Assembly (NCBI RefSeq): GCF_033723955.1
Contig: NZ_CP137555.1
Location: forward strand, 1,957,501 to 2,021,500
Direction: 5' to 3'
DNA: 64,000 bases
From: Microbulbifer pacificus
Lineage (GTDB): Bacteria; Pseudomonadota; Gammaproteobacteria; Pseudomonadales; Cellvibrionaceae
Under the pieces are notes generated by a model. That model was given only the letters and a program-made list of their open reading frames with translations. It did no database searches and was not told where the DNA came from. This document shows positions 38,992 through 48,420 of the stretch, one piece after another (the stretch's first letter is position 1; each line of letters opens with the position of its first letter). Made by a program: the position numbers and the translations under genes.

Positions 38992-40968
38992 CTAAACGCT
39001 GGCGGGCGCTTTCAGCGGTGTCACATTGTTGGTTACTGTCGCCACCGGCGCCGGTGCAATCGGCTGCGGTGCGACCTGGGTCTGCTTGAGCAGGTCTTCC
39101 AGGTCGCCCAGCGCACTGTGGTTGCGCAGCAGCTCTTCCTCCAGCGCGCGCAGGTCGGTGCGTTTGCTCTGGGTCTTCTGCTTCAGCTCTGTCAGCTTGA
39201 TCAGGTGGCGGTTCAGCAGGTGCTTCTGGTACTGCACATGCTGCTTCAGCGGCTCCAACACCTGTTCCAGCCAACCATCCACCGCGGCAATCATCTGGCT
39301 GTATACCCGTCCCACCTCGTTCGCCAGCGTCGCCACAAAGCGTTCGGTCAGGCGGTTGCGGCGGGCCAGCAGCAGCTGCGGCGAGCGGCGCAACTGGGCC
39401 GCCTGCCGGTGGAGACCGCGCAGCGCCGCACGGAAACCGGCGATATCGAAATGGTGCTCGGCGGAGATGACGTTGCTCAGGCTGGAGCGGTCGTAGATCG
39501 CATCCACAAGGCGATTGGCCTGATCCACCTCGCGCTCGAGGTTGGACAACTGGTGCTCCACCCCGCCCATAAAGCCGTCGATGGCACGCGCCAGTCCCAG
39601 CGGCGACCAGCGCTCGTTCAGTGCACGGCGGGTCTCATCGATCAATTGCTGGAGCTGCTGGCTGGATATCGGCGCCAGCAGTGAGGCCCGCTGGCGGGCC
39701 AGCATGCGCTGGCTGGATTTGAGCGTCAGTAATTCCTGGTGGCAGTATTTGTGCTGTTCCTTGGCGGTCTGATGCAGCTGCTTCAGTTCCTCCAGTTGCT
39801 CCTGGCTGGTGGCACCGTGACGCTTCAAATGCTCGAGAGTGGCGCGGCCGCTGTTCAAGCGGCGTTTCAGCAGATCGCGGGTATCCGCCATCAGCATCAG
39901 TGCCTGGTGCAGCGAGCGGTGGTTGGCCACCTTTTCCCGGTGGTCCATCAGACGCTGCACCAGCAGCTCCTCGAACTCGCCAAAACGGCTCTGCTTGAGC
40001 AGCACCGGATCGCGCTCGGCGCGGGCCAGCAGTGCTTTCTTGGCGGACACACCCACCACACTTTCCTGCGGCAGATCCAGCAGCTTGCTCACCTCGGCGC
40101 GCATCTTGCGCACCATCTGCTCGCAATCCTCGTCCGGATCATCCCACAGCACATCGATCTTGTTCAGTAGCGCCATTACCGCTGTGCCGCGGTGATGTTT
40201 GAGCGGTACCAGATGGGTTTCCCACATATTCAGGTCTGTGCCACTGACCCCGGCGTCGGCAGAGAGCAGGAAGGCCACGGCCTGGGCGCTGGGCAGGGTG
40301 GACAGGGTCAGTTCCGGTTCGTTGCCCAGTGCGTTCAATCCAGGGGTGTCGATGATGCGCAGGCCCTGGGCCAGCAGCGGGTGCGGCAGCGAGATAAGTG
40401 CGTAGCGCCAGGCGGGAATCTGTACCAGATTGCCGTTGCCATCCAGGTGGCGGCGATCAAAACCATAGCGGGCGGCCTCTTCCGGGGTCACCGCCTTGGT
40501 CGCGGCCACTCTCATCAGCGCCTCGCGGGTGGCCTCGGCATCGTCCGGATCAAAATCGAAATTGACCCACTTCTGCGGGATGCGGCGGAAGCTCTCGAGG
40601 CTGGTGTTGGTGGCGAGCGTCTCGATGGGCAACAGGCGCACCGACGCCTGCTCGCTGCCATCACTGAAGATTTCCGTGGGGCACATGGTGGTGCGACCCG
40701 GGCGCGACGGCAGCAGGCGCTTGCCGTAGGTGTGGGACAACAGCGCGTTGATCAGTTCGGTCTTGCCGCGGGAAAACTCCCCCACCAACGCCACAGTGAA
40801 CTGGTCATCGACCAGCAGCTGGCGGGCCTGCTGAACCACCTGGCGGGCGCCGGCTGAGTTGGGAAAATGCTCCTCCAGCCAAAAACTGAAGCGCTTGAAC
40901 TGAGTGTCGAGCCCTTTTTTCCACCGGTCGTAATCGGCAATGTGCTGGCGCAAGGTCGCATCTTCCAT
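38992..40968 (-). CDS. Dynamin-like GTPase
   Basis: 658-residue dynamin-superfamily protein: G1 loop GEFSRGKT at residues 63-70, G3 IDTPGLNAL, G4 NKIDVLW, then long helical stalk segments with leucine- and glutamine-rich coiled-coils to the C-terminus. No clear transmembrane helix was seen. Bacterial dynamin-like proteins remodel or protect membranes, or act in chromosome positioning (CrfC); none of these can be assigned here. It is inserted between metX and yggT. Confidence 0.85.
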   Translation of the reverse strand: MEDATLRQHIADYDRWKKGLDTQFKRFSFWLEEHFPNSAGARQVVQQARQLLVDDQFTVALVGEFSRGKTELINALLSHTYGKRLLPSRPGRTTMCPTEIFSDGSEQASVRLLPIETLATNTSLESFRRIPQKWVNFDFDPDDAEATREALMRVAATKAVTPEEAARYGFDRRHLDGNGNLVQIPAWRYALISLPHPLLAQGLRIIDTPGLNALGNEPELTLSTLPSAQAVAFLLSADAGVSGTDLNMWETHLVPLKHHRGTAVMALLNKIDVLWDDPDEDCEQMVRKMRAEVSKLLDLPQESVVGVSAKKALLARAERDPVLLKQSRFGEFEELLVQRLMDHREKVANHRSLHQALMLMADTRDLLKRRLNSGRATLEHLKRHGATSQEQLEELKQLHQTAKEQHKYCHQELLTLKSSQRMLARQRASLLAPISSQQLQQLIDETRRALNERWSPLGLARAIDGFMGGVEHQLSNLEREVDQANRLVDAIYDRSSLSNVISAEHHFDIAGFRAALRGLHRQAAQLRRSPQLLLARRNRLTERFVATLANEVGRVYSQMIAAVDGWLEQVLEPLKQHVQYQKHLLNRHLIKLTELKQKTQSKRTDLRALEEELLRNHSALGDLEDLLKQTQVAPQPIAPAPVATVTNNVTPLKAPASV

Positions 40969-41134
40969 GTTTGGAGTTCTTATTGTTACTACTTACGGAT
41001 TTGCAGGCCATTTTCCAGCATGCAGACGGCGAGTGAAACCCCATTGCGAGGGTTTCGCGAACTGGTTGCAGAGACAGGATCAAAATTGGCAGGAAAGTCA
41101 GATGGAAGCCGGTCTCTCCGGCTCCCGGGACAAA

Positions 41135-41743
41135 TCAAAACGGAATGTGCCAGAACAAGTTATACACCAGCTGTGGCATCTGGGCGCTGCGCGCAAAACC
41201 CATCAGCAGTTTGTCCGCCACCGTGAGCAGGATAAACACGAAGATCGGGCTGATATCGATCACCCCCAGCGGCGGGATGATCTTGCGCACCGGCGCATAC
41301 ACCGGCTCCAGCAGCTGACGCAGCAACATCAGGGCGGGATTGCTACTGTGAGGTGCAACCCAGCTGACCACGATGGAGATCAGCATGCCGACGAACAGAA
41401 TGGCGATCAGCGTCATCAGGCAGCCAATCAGGGACCACAACAGGGCCGACAGCGGGTTCAACAGGCCGGCACCGGCGAGGATTCCCGCCCCCATGATCAT
41501 CACCCAGCCCACCAGCAGTGCGAGCACAACCGAGGCCATATCGATGCCGAAGAATCCGGGAACGATCTTGCGCAGCGGGCGCAGCAGTGGATTGGTGACC
41601 TTGACGATGCCCTGGGAGATCGGATTGTAAAAATCCGCCCGCGCCAACTGCAGCATAAAGCGCAGGATGACCGCAAACAGGAACAGGATGCCGAGGGTGG
41701 CGAGAATGAACACGCCGATATTGCTGAAGGTACTGACCATCAA
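41135..41743 (-). CDS. yggT: YggT family integral membrane protein
   Basis: 202 residues with two YGGT repeats, each having two transmembrane helices (about 7-27, 60-90, 95-120 and 170-190). Function is poorly known; it has been linked to osmotic tolerance and membrane protein function. It sits 8 bp after proC, in the conserved yggS-proC-yggT operon. Confidence 0.93.
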   Translation of the reverse strand: MMVSTFSNIGVFILATLGILFLFAVILRFMLQLARADFYNPISQGIVKVTNPLLRPLRKIVPGFFGIDMASVVLALLVGWVMIMGAGILAGAGLLNPLSALLWSLIGCLMTLIAILFVGMLISIVVSWVAPHSSNPALMLLRQLLEPVYAPVRKIIPPLGVIDISPIFVFILLTVADKLLMGFARSAQMPQLVYNLFWHIPF

Positions 41744-41751
41744 AAGTCCTT

Positions 41752-42579
41752 TTACTTATCCAGTTCTTTTGCCATTTCCGCCGCGCGTGCGGCACAGTCG
41801 CTCATGGCTTGCTCGACCAGCTCGGGCAAGCCACCGTCCTGAAAGCGCTTGATCGCGCGCTCGGTAGTGCCGTTTGGGGACATGACATTGCGTTTCAGTT
41901 GCGCCACATCGATGTCGCTGGCCACCGCAAGTTTCGCCGCGCCCAGTGCGGTTTGCAAGGTAAGGCGCGCTGCGTCGGCGCGGTTCATGCCGGCCTTCTC
42001 GGCGGCATCGATCATGGATTCCATAAACTGGAAATAATACGCGGGGCCGGATCCGGATACGGCGATCACCTGGTCGATACCGGATTCCTCATCCACCCAC
42101 AGCGCGATACCCACCGCATCGGCCATCTGGGTGGCGACGGACTTGTGCTCACCGGTGACCCCGGCGCCCGCATAAAGACCGGTAACCCCGGTTCCGACCA
42201 GTGCCGGTGTATTCGGCATGGCGCGGATGATCGGCACCCCCGCGCCCAGCCAGCGCTGATAGGCAGCGAGCGGAATGCCCGCCGCCAGCGTGATGATCAG
42301 GGGTTTGCGAGCACTCACTTCTGCGACGATGGACTCACAGAGTTCTTTCATCACCTGCGGTTTCACGGAAAGTACTATGACATCGGCATTCCGGATGGCG
42401 CTGAGATTGTCGGTGCTGCCACGCACCCCGGTGCGCGCGACAAAATCCCTGAGTTTTTGCTCGTCGCGCCCGGTGGCGACAATGTTGTCCGCCGGATAGC
42501 CGCTCGCCACCAGCCCGCCGATGACGGCGCCGGCCATATTGCCCGCGCCACCGATAAAGACCATTTTGTAATCAGACAT
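41752..42579 (-). CDS. proC: Pyrroline-5-carboxylate reductase
   Basis: NAD(P)H-dependent last step of proline synthesis. 275 residues from the ATG at 42579, which gives the usual N-terminus with the Rossmann motif GGAGNMAGA (about residues 10-18); a longer frame upstream is not used. The C-terminal domain contains the family signature VMSPNGTTERAI. Second gene of the yggS-proC-yggT operon. Confidence 0.96.
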   Translation of the reverse strand: MSDYKMVFIGGAGNMAGAVIGGLVASGYPADNIVATGRDEQKLRDFVARTGVRGSTDNLSAIRNADVIVLSVKPQVMKELCESIVAEVSARKPLIITLAAGIPLAAYQRWLGAGVPIIRAMPNTPALVGTGVTGLYAGAGVTGEHKSVATQMADAVGIALWVDEESGIDQVIAVSGSGPAYYFQFMESMIDAAEKAGMNRADAARLTLQTALGAAKLAVASDIDVAQLKRNVMSPNGTTERAIKRFQDGGLPELVEQAMSDCAARAAEMAKELDK

Positions 42580-42625
42580 CGCTAGCTCCTTGTAATTCTG
42601 TCTGCAGCCTGTGCAATCCGCACGA

Positions 42626-43330
42626 CTACTTTCTCGCGCCAAAAATATCGGTACCGATGCGCACAATCGTGGCACCACTGAAAATCGCCGCCTCCATATC
42701 AGCGGACATACCCATAGACAGGGTATCCAGCGGCTGCTCCGGCAGCTGCGCCTTCAGCGTCTCCAGCAGCACCGCCAGTTGCCGGAACGGAATACGCTGG
42801 TCCTCGCTGGCACCGCGCGGCGCCGGAATTGCCATCAGTCCGCGCAGCCTCAGATTCGGCAGCCCCGCCACCGCCGCCGCCAGCGCCGGCAATTCTTCAG
42901 GCGCAATACCCGATTTGCTCTCTTCAGCGTCTATATTCACTTGCAGACAGATATTCAGCGGCGGCAAATCTGCCGGGCGCTGCTCCGACAGCCGCCTGGC
43001 GACCTTGAGGCGATCCACCGTGTGCAGCCAGTGAAAATGCGCCGCCACATCCCGGGTCTTGTTGGATTGCAGCGGGCCGATGAAATGCCACACGATATCG
43101 AGGTCAGTCAGTTCTGCCTGCTTGTCCAGCGCCTCCTGCAGGTAGTTCTCGCCGAAATGGCGCTGGCCGGCCGTGTAGGCGGCGCGCAGATCAGCGGCTG
43201 GGCGAGTTTTCGACACCGCCAGCAGGGTGACGGCATCCGCCGGGCGGTTACAAAATCGACAGGCTGTGACAATCCGCTCAGTCACGGAATTAAGGTTTTC
43301 GACAATCGACCCTCTCAAGCCTTTACGCAT
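42626..43330 (-). CDS. yggS: Pyridoxal-phosphate homeostasis protein YggS
   Basis: 234-residue PLP-binding protein with a single alanine-racemase-like barrel and no catalytic domain. The PLP lysine K41 is in LLAVSKTRP; HFIGPLQSNK, ICLQVNIDAEESKSG and LSMGMSADMEAAI are family markers. It buffers PLP in the cytoplasm. Divergent from pilT; a TAGAAT box (43366-43361, minus strand) lies just upstream but has no good -35. Confidence 0.95.
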   Translation of the reverse strand: MRKGLRGSIVENLNSVTERIVTACRFCNRPADAVTLLAVSKTRPAADLRAAYTAGQRHFGENYLQEALDKQAELTDLDIVWHFIGPLQSNKTRDVAAHFHWLHTVDRLKVARRLSEQRPADLPPLNICLQVNIDAEESKSGIAPEELPALAAAVAGLPNLRLRGLMAIPAPRGASEDQRIPFRQLAVLLETLKAQLPEQPLDTLSMGMSADMEAAIFSGATIVRIGTDIFGARK

Positions 43331-43429
43331 ATACTGGAACCCAAATTTTGCTCGGCGGGCATTCTATGCGCCCACTGCCCCCGCGTCACATCGACAAGAG
43401 AAAGTTAAGAGAACAATAAAGGTAGCAGT

Positions 43430-44464
43430 ATGGACATTACAGAACTCCTCGCCTTCAGCGCCAAGCAGAACGCTTCCGACTTGCACCTCTCTGCCGGCCT
43501 GCCCCCCATGATCCGCGTCGACGGCGACGTCCGCCGCATCAACCTGCCGCCCATGGAGCACAAGCAGGTGCACGGCCTGATCTACGAGATCATGAACGAC
43601 AAGCAGCGCAAGGATTACGAGGAGTTCCTGGAAACCGACTTCTCCTTCGAAGTACCCGGTGTCGCCCGCTTCCGTGTGAATGCGTTCAACCACAACCGCG
43701 GCGCCGGCGCCGTGTTCCGGACCATTCCCTCCAAGGTACTCACCATGGAAGATCTGGGGATGGGCCAGGTGTTCAAGCAGATCTCCGACACCCCCCGCGG
43801 CCTGGTACTGGTCACCGGCCCCACCGGTTCCGGTAAATCCACCACCCTGGCGGCGATGATCGACTACATTAACGACAACAAGTACGAACACATCCTCACC
43901 ATCGAGGACCCGATCGAATTCGTACACGAGTCGAAGAAGTGCCTGGTGAACCAGCGCGAAGTCCACCGCGACACCCACGGCTTCTCCGAAGCCCTGCGCT
44001 CCGCACTGCGTGAAGACCCGGACATCATCCTCGTGGGTGAGATGCGCGACCTCGAGACCATCCGCCTGGCGCTGACCGCCGCGGAAACCGGCCACCTGGT
44101 ATTCGGCACCCTGCACACCACCTCCGCCGCCAAGACCATCGACCGTGTGGTGGACGTGTTTCCGGCGCAGGAAAAGGCCATGGTGCGCTCCATGCTGTCG
44201 GAATCACTGCAGGCGGTGATCTCCCAGACCCTGCTGAAGCGCAACGGCGGCGGCCGTATTGCCGCCCACGAAATCATGCGCGGCACCCCGGCGATCCGTA
44301 ACCTGATCCGCGAAGACAAGATCGCGCAGATGTACTCCGCCATCCAGACCGGCGCCAGCGTCGGCATGCAGACCATGGACCAGTGCCTGCAGGACCTGGT
44401 GGAAAAACGCATCATCAGCCGCGAAGTCGCGCGCGAAAAAGCGAAGATGCCGGAGAATTTCTAA
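43430..44464 (+). CDS. pilT: Type IV pilus retraction ATPase PilT
   Basis: Hexameric secretion-type ATPase that drives pilus disassembly for twitching. 344 residues with Walker A GPTGSGKST at 130-138, the Asp/His boxes, Walker B region REDPDIILVGEMRD and the AIRNLIRE motif needed for retraction near residue 285. Divergent from yggS, with an AAAGG ribosome site 10 nt before the ATG. Confidence 0.97.
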   Translation: MDITELLAFSAKQNASDLHLSAGLPPMIRVDGDVRRINLPPMEHKQVHGLIYEIMNDKQRKDYEEFLETDFSFEVPGVARFRVNAFNHNRGAGAVFRTIPSKVLTMEDLGMGQVFKQISDTPRGLVLVTGPTGSGKSTTLAAMIDYINDNKYEHILTIEDPIEFVHESKKCLVNQREVHRDTHGFSEALRSALREDPDIILVGEMRDLETIRLALTAAETGHLVFGTLHTTSAAKTIDRVVDVFPAQEKAMVRSMLSESLQAVISQTLLKRNGGGRIAAHEIMRGTPAIRNLIREDKIAQMYSAIQTGASVGMQTMDQCLQDLVEKRIISREVAREKAKMPENF

Positions 44465-44489
44465 GGGACCTATCCAAGGCACTTAGGAA

Positions 44490-44519
44490 ACTGGATCCCG
44501 GCTCAGGGCCGGGATGACG
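44490..44519. repeat. REP-like palindromic repeat
   Basis: ACTGGATCCCGG...GGCCGGGATGACG. The centre is a CCCGGC/GCCGGG hairpin with a 5-nt loop. A near copy is at 59743-59770, where it is paired with an inverted partner. Confidence 0.75.
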
Positions 44520-44574
44520 AATAAAAGCAAGTCGATAGCTAATCGGCTTACGCAGTACAAAAACGTGAATTGAA

Positions 44575-44685
44575 GGTTGGGTACCGGGGGCGGGTTTTCA
44601 GGATCGTCGCAAACAGGATGTTTGCGCCGAAGCTCCCAGGGATGGGTTCACAGCGGTCCTGAAAACCCGCCCCCGTTGCCCAACC
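44575..44685. repeat. 32-bp inverted-repeat element in the pilT-pilU gap
   Basis: Arms 44575-44606 and 44654-44685 match at 29 of 32 positions; two of the three differences still allow G-U pairing. The 47-nt interior contains a smaller perfect hairpin, CGCAAACA/TGTTTGCG (44608-44615 and 44619-44626). The shape resembles dispersed intergenic repeats of marine gammaproteobacteria; no second copy was seen in this window. Confidence 0.8.
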
Positions 44686-44746
44686 GCCACAGGACTCAAT
44701 CAAAGCAGTCCCCCGGAACCAGATAAAAACGAAGCGGTGTTTAAAC

Positions 44747-45898
44747 ATGGAAATCGAACGACTCCTACAACTGGTGACTGAAAAAGGCGCATCCGACCTG
44801 TTCATCACCGCCGGTGTGCCCGCCTCCATCAAGCTGCACGGCAAAGTCGTGCCGGTCAGCACCACTGCGCTCACGCCGGAAAAAGCCCGCGAACTCGTTA
44901 TCGGCATCATGAACGAGCGGCAGAAAAAAGAGTTCATCGAAAGCAAGGAACTCAACTTTGCCATCTCCGTGCGCAATGTCGGCCGCTTCCGGGTCTCCGC
45001 CTTCTTCCAGCGCAACCTCGTCGGCATGGTGCTGCGCCGGATCGAAACCAAGATCCCCACCATCGACGGTCTCGGCCTGCCCGAGCAGCTCAAAGAGCTG
45101 GCCATGACCAAGCGCGGCTTGATCATCTTTGTGGGCGCCACCGGTACCGGTAAGTCCACCTCACTCGCCTCCATGATCGGCCACCGCAACGAGCACTCCA
45201 AGGGTCACATCATCTCCATCGAAGACCCCATCGAATTTATCCACCAGCACCGCGGCTGCATCGTCACCCAGCGCGAGGTGGGCCTGGATACCGACTCCTT
45301 CGAGACCGCGCTGAAGAACACCCTGCGCCAAGCACCCGACGTCATCCTCATTGGTGAGGTGCGCTCGCGCGAGACCATGGACCACGCCATCGCCTTCGCG
45401 GAAACCGGCCACCTGTGCCTGTGCACCCTGCACGCCAACAACGCCAACCAGGCCCTCGACCGGATCATCCACTTCTTCCCCGCTGACCGTCATCAGCAAC
45501 TGTGGATGGACCTGTCACTGAACCTCCGCGCCATGGTTGCCCAGCAGCTGGTACCCACACCGGATGGTGACGGCCGCCGTGCCTGTCTCGAGATCATGAT
45601 CAACACCCCGCTGATGGCCGACCTGATCCGCAAGGGCGAAGTACACAAAATGAAGGAGCTGATGAAGCGCTCCACCGAGCAGGGCATGCAGACCTTCGAC
45701 CAGGCCCTGTACGAACTCTACGACCGCGGCGAAATTACCTACGAAGACGCGCTGTCGCACGCTGACTCCGCCAACGACCTGCGCCTGATGATCAAGCTCA
45801 AGTCCGAGTCAGACGCCGAGTACCTGAACAGCGCCGCCGACGAACTCAGTCTTGCCAGCGACTCCGACGGCAGCGGCGGCGGCCCGCGCCTTTACTGA
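44747..45898 (+). CDS. pilU: Type IV pilus retraction ATPase PilU
   Basis: PilT paralogue that assists retraction and twitching. 383 residues with Walker A GATGTGKST at 130-138 and the DVILIGEVRS Walker B region. It lacks PilT's AIRNLIRE motif (it has NTPLMADLIRKGE), as expected for PilU, and has an acidic Ser/Asp/Gly-rich C-terminal tail. Downstream of pilT after a repeat-filled gap. Confidence 0.96.
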   Translation: MEIERLLQLVTEKGASDLFITAGVPASIKLHGKVVPVSTTALTPEKARELVIGIMNERQKKEFIESKELNFAISVRNVGRFRVSAFFQRNLVGMVLRRIETKIPTIDGLGLPEQLKELAMTKRGLIIFVGATGTGKSTSLASMIGHRNEHSKGHIISIEDPIEFIHQHRGCIVTQREVGLDTDSFETALKNTLRQAPDVILIGEVRSRETMDHAIAFAETGHLCLCTLHANNANQALDRIIHFFPADRHQQLWMDLSLNLRAMVAQQLVPTPDGDGRRACLEIMINTPLMADLIRKGEVHKMKELMKRSTEQGMQTFDQALYELYDRGEITYEDALSHADSANDLRLMIKLKSESDAEYLNSAADELSLASDSDGSGGGPRLY

Positions 45899-45917
45899 TA
45901 AAAGCGGACGCCAGACG

Positions 45918-45951
45918 AAGGGCAGGCGCGGCAACGCCCCTGCCCTTTTTT
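45918..45951 (+). terminator. Rho-independent terminator of pilU
   Basis: GGGCAG-GCG paired with CGC-C-CTGCCC (one bulge) followed by T6, starting 20 bp after the pilU stop. Confidence 0.85.
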
Positions 45952-46054
45952 ATGCCGGAGAACGGGGCGAAGATAGAGTTGCCCCACCCGTCGACTGCCA
46001 ACTTTACTACGACGATACGCGGTTATTTCTGCGGCCCCAAAATAGGAATTTCCC

Positions 46055-46672
46055 GTGACACTGCTAAGTGCACTCGCGCTGTTAGGCACCATGATTATTC
46101 TCGCCGCTATTCCCGGCCCCGGCGTGTTCACCGTGATTGCGCGCTCGGTAAGTGGTGGTGTACTCCATGGCACTGCCACCAGTATCGGCATTTTGTTTGG
46201 CGACTATGTATTTATCGGCCTCTGCCTGTCCGGGCTTGCCTATGTGGCGGATTTAATGGGCAGCGCATTTGTGGTGATCAAGTATCTCGGCGCAGCTTAC
46301 CTGATCTGGCTGGGCATCAATCTGGTCCGCGCCCGCACCCGCTTTTCCGAAATCGAGACCACCGCAAATCACTCGCTGCATTCCAGTCTCAGCCTCGGCC
46401 TGCTGACGACCCTGAGCAACCCAAAAGCGATCCTGTTTTACCTGAGTTTTTTCCCGGCCTTTCTTCCCGTCAATGCCATTGATGCCGCGGATGTACTCAC
46501 TATCTATGCAATAGCCACCCTGTCCGTCGGCGGTGTCATGCTGATCTATACCTGGGCCACAGTGCGGGCGCGCCGGTACTTGCAAAGCGGCTCCGCCAAC
46601 CGTTCGTTCAACATGGTCGGCGGCAGTGTCCTGGTCTGCGCCGGCCTGTGGATGGCACTCCGTAGCAGTTAA
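46055..46672 (+). CDS. LysE/RhtB family amino-acid exporter
   Basis: 205-residue inner-membrane protein with about six transmembrane helices and the family pattern: AAIPGPGVFTVIARSVSGG near the N-terminus and LLTTLSNPKAILFYLSFFP in the middle. The family exports amino acids such as homoserine, threonine or lysine; substrate cannot be told. The start is GTG at 46055. Confidence 0.9.
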   Translation: MTLLSALALLGTMIILAAIPGPGVFTVIARSVSGGVLHGTATSIGILFGDYVFIGLCLSGLAYVADLMGSAFVVIKYLGAAYLIWLGINLVRARTRFSEIETTANHSLHSSLSLGLLTTLSNPKAILFYLSFFPAFLPVNAIDAADVLTIYAIATLSVGGVMLIYTWATVRARRYLQSGSANRSFNMVGGSVLVCAGLWMALRSS

Positions 46673-46702
46673 CTTTAAAAGCAGTAGTTGGCTCAAAAAA
46701 TA

Positions 46703-48406
46703 ATGCGATTCCCCAAGTGTTTTTCAAACAGTTTAAAACTCAGTCTGCTTCCGCTACTGGGATCTCTGCTCTTGGCCTGTGCGGAATCGCCAGACGCCGA
46801 TCGCATCTATATCAATGGCGAGATCGTCACCCTCGACGATAAAGATTCCGTTGCCAGTGCGCTCGCGATCAAGGATGGAAAGATTACCGCGGTCGGTACC
46901 AGCGAAGAGATCTCGGCACTCGCAGGTGTGCGCACCGAAACCATCGACCTCAACGGCAAAGCCCTGCTGCCGGGTTTTATCGCGGTACACGAACACCCGG
47001 CCATCAGCGCGGTATTCCGCAACTTTGTCGATATGAGCGGCTTCCGCCACCGCACCGCCGCTGAGGCGTGGCAGCAGCTGGAAAGCGCGATTGCCGCCGC
47101 ACCGCAGGGGGAGTGGATCTACGCCATGGGGCTGGACCCGGTATTACTCGAAGGACTGCAGCTGCCGGACCGCAATTCCCTCGACCAGATGGCGCCGCAC
47201 AACCCCGTGTTTATTCTCGCCCAGAGCATGCACACCGCGTGGGTGAACTCCGCTGCGCTGGCCGCCATGGACATCGATGAACAGACACCCGACCCCGGTG
47301 AAGGCTCCTATTACGGCCGCGATAAAAATGGCCGCCTCAATGGCACCCTGGTAGAAAAGCAGGCACTGGAGCCATTTCTCGCCAAACACAAAAATCCGTT
47401 CAAAGTCACCAACGCCTATACCGGTGTACTGACGGATTTACGCAACGCGGGCTACACCAGCGTGGCGTCCCTCGGCTTCAACATGCCCGCATGGCTCGCG
47501 CGCTGGGCATCCCTGGAAAGCCTGCAGCCGCGTATCCGTCAGTTTTTCTATTACCGCGGCGACAACCTGAACAAGTTATCCGGCAGCCCGGAACAAGACG
47601 GCGAGTTCTTCCACGTGCGCGGCGCCAAGTTCTGGTTCGACGGTTCGCCCTACAGTGGCAGCATGGTGGTGGAGCAGCCATACCTGGATAGCCATCTGGC
47701 CGAAGAGCTGGGCATCGTCCACGGCAGCCACGGCGAACCAGTGATTTCTGCGGAGCAGTTACGCAACCAGTTTCAGGAATTGAATAAACGCGGCTGGCAG
47801 ATTGCCACCCATGTGCAGGGCGACCGCGCTGCGCAGGAATACGTGCAGATTCTGCAGCAGGTCTATGAAAGTTTGCCGGAAACACAGCGGCAGGAATTTG
47901 TCGCCCGCCGACACCGCCTGGAACACGGACTTCTACTCCGCAAAGAAATGCTGCCGGCATTTGCCAGGCTGGGTATTTCGCCGAGTTTTCACATCAACCA
48001 CATTTACTACTACGGCGACGCCCTGAACACCGCATTGCTGGGACCTGAGCGCACCCAGCGCACGCTGCCAGTAAAGAGTGCATTCGAGCTGGGCATGCAC
48101 CCCACCCTGCACTCGGATAGCCCCATGTTCCCGGCGGAACCCTTCAGCCTGATGCAAACAGCGATCACCCGTCGCAGCCGCGCAGGCACCGCGATCGGGG
48201 AGGCCGAGGCGCTGACCCCAAGCCAGGCACTGCGCACCATTACCATCAACGCCGCCTGGCAGCTGGGAATGGAAGAGGAAATCGGCAGCCTGGAAGTGGG
48301 CAAGCGCGCCGATCTTGTGATTCTGGATAGAAATCCGCTGTCGACGCCAGCGGAAAACTGGCGGGAAATCCGTGTCCTGGAAACCAGAGTTGCGGGGAGA
48401 CGGTGA
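46703..48406 (+). CDS. Lipoprotein amidohydrolase (YtcJ-like)
   Basis: From the ATG at 46703 the product has 567 residues; a TTG five codons upstream is possible. A lipoprotein signal ends in LLLAC with the lipidated cysteine at C26. The amidohydrolase-3/TIM-barrel domain follows, with DRIYINGEIVTLDD, LPGFIAVHEHPA (metal-binding His pair, in the usual HxH place), and the late LHSDSPMFP and LGMEEEIGSLEVGKRADLVIL segments. Such enzymes hydrolyse amides or ring systems; the substrate is unknown. Convergent with algR, 14 bp apart. Confidence 0.87.
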   Translation: MRFPKCFSNSLKLSLLPLLGSLLLACAESPDADRIYINGEIVTLDDKDSVASALAIKDGKITAVGTSEEISALAGVRTETIDLNGKALLPGFIAVHEHPAISAVFRNFVDMSGFRHRTAAEAWQQLESAIAAAPQGEWIYAMGLDPVLLEGLQLPDRNSLDQMAPHNPVFILAQSMHTAWVNSAALAAMDIDEQTPDPGEGSYYGRDKNGRLNGTLVEKQALEPFLAKHKNPFKVTNAYTGVLTDLRNAGYTSVASLGFNMPAWLARWASLESLQPRIRQFFYYRGDNLNKLSGSPEQDGEFFHVRGAKFWFDGSPYSGSMVVEQPYLDSHLAEELGIVHGSHGEPVISAEQLRNQFQELNKRGWQIATHVQGDRAAQEYVQILQQVYESLPETQRQEFVARRHRLEHGLLLRKEMLPAFARLGISPSFHINHIYYYGDALNTALLGPERTQRTLPVKSAFELGMHPTLHSDSPMFPAEPFSLMQTAITRRSRAGTAIGEAEALTPSQALRTITINAAWQLGMEEEIGSLEVGKRADLVILDRNPLSTPAENWREIRVLETRVAGRR

Positions 48407-48420
48407 TAAACGCGATCGGT

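Larger units (their letters stand above)
44465..44746. other. pilT-pilU intergenic region with repeats
   Basis: 282 bp without a gene. It holds one REP-like palindrome (44490-44519) and a long inverted-repeat element (44575-44685), leaving little unstructured sequence. I found no clear pilU promoter. Confidence 0.7.

Noticed and set aside
46688..46702. TTG start of the amidohydrolase
   Set aside because: The ATG at 46703 gives a better lipoprotein signal peptide with the basic residues at its beginning.
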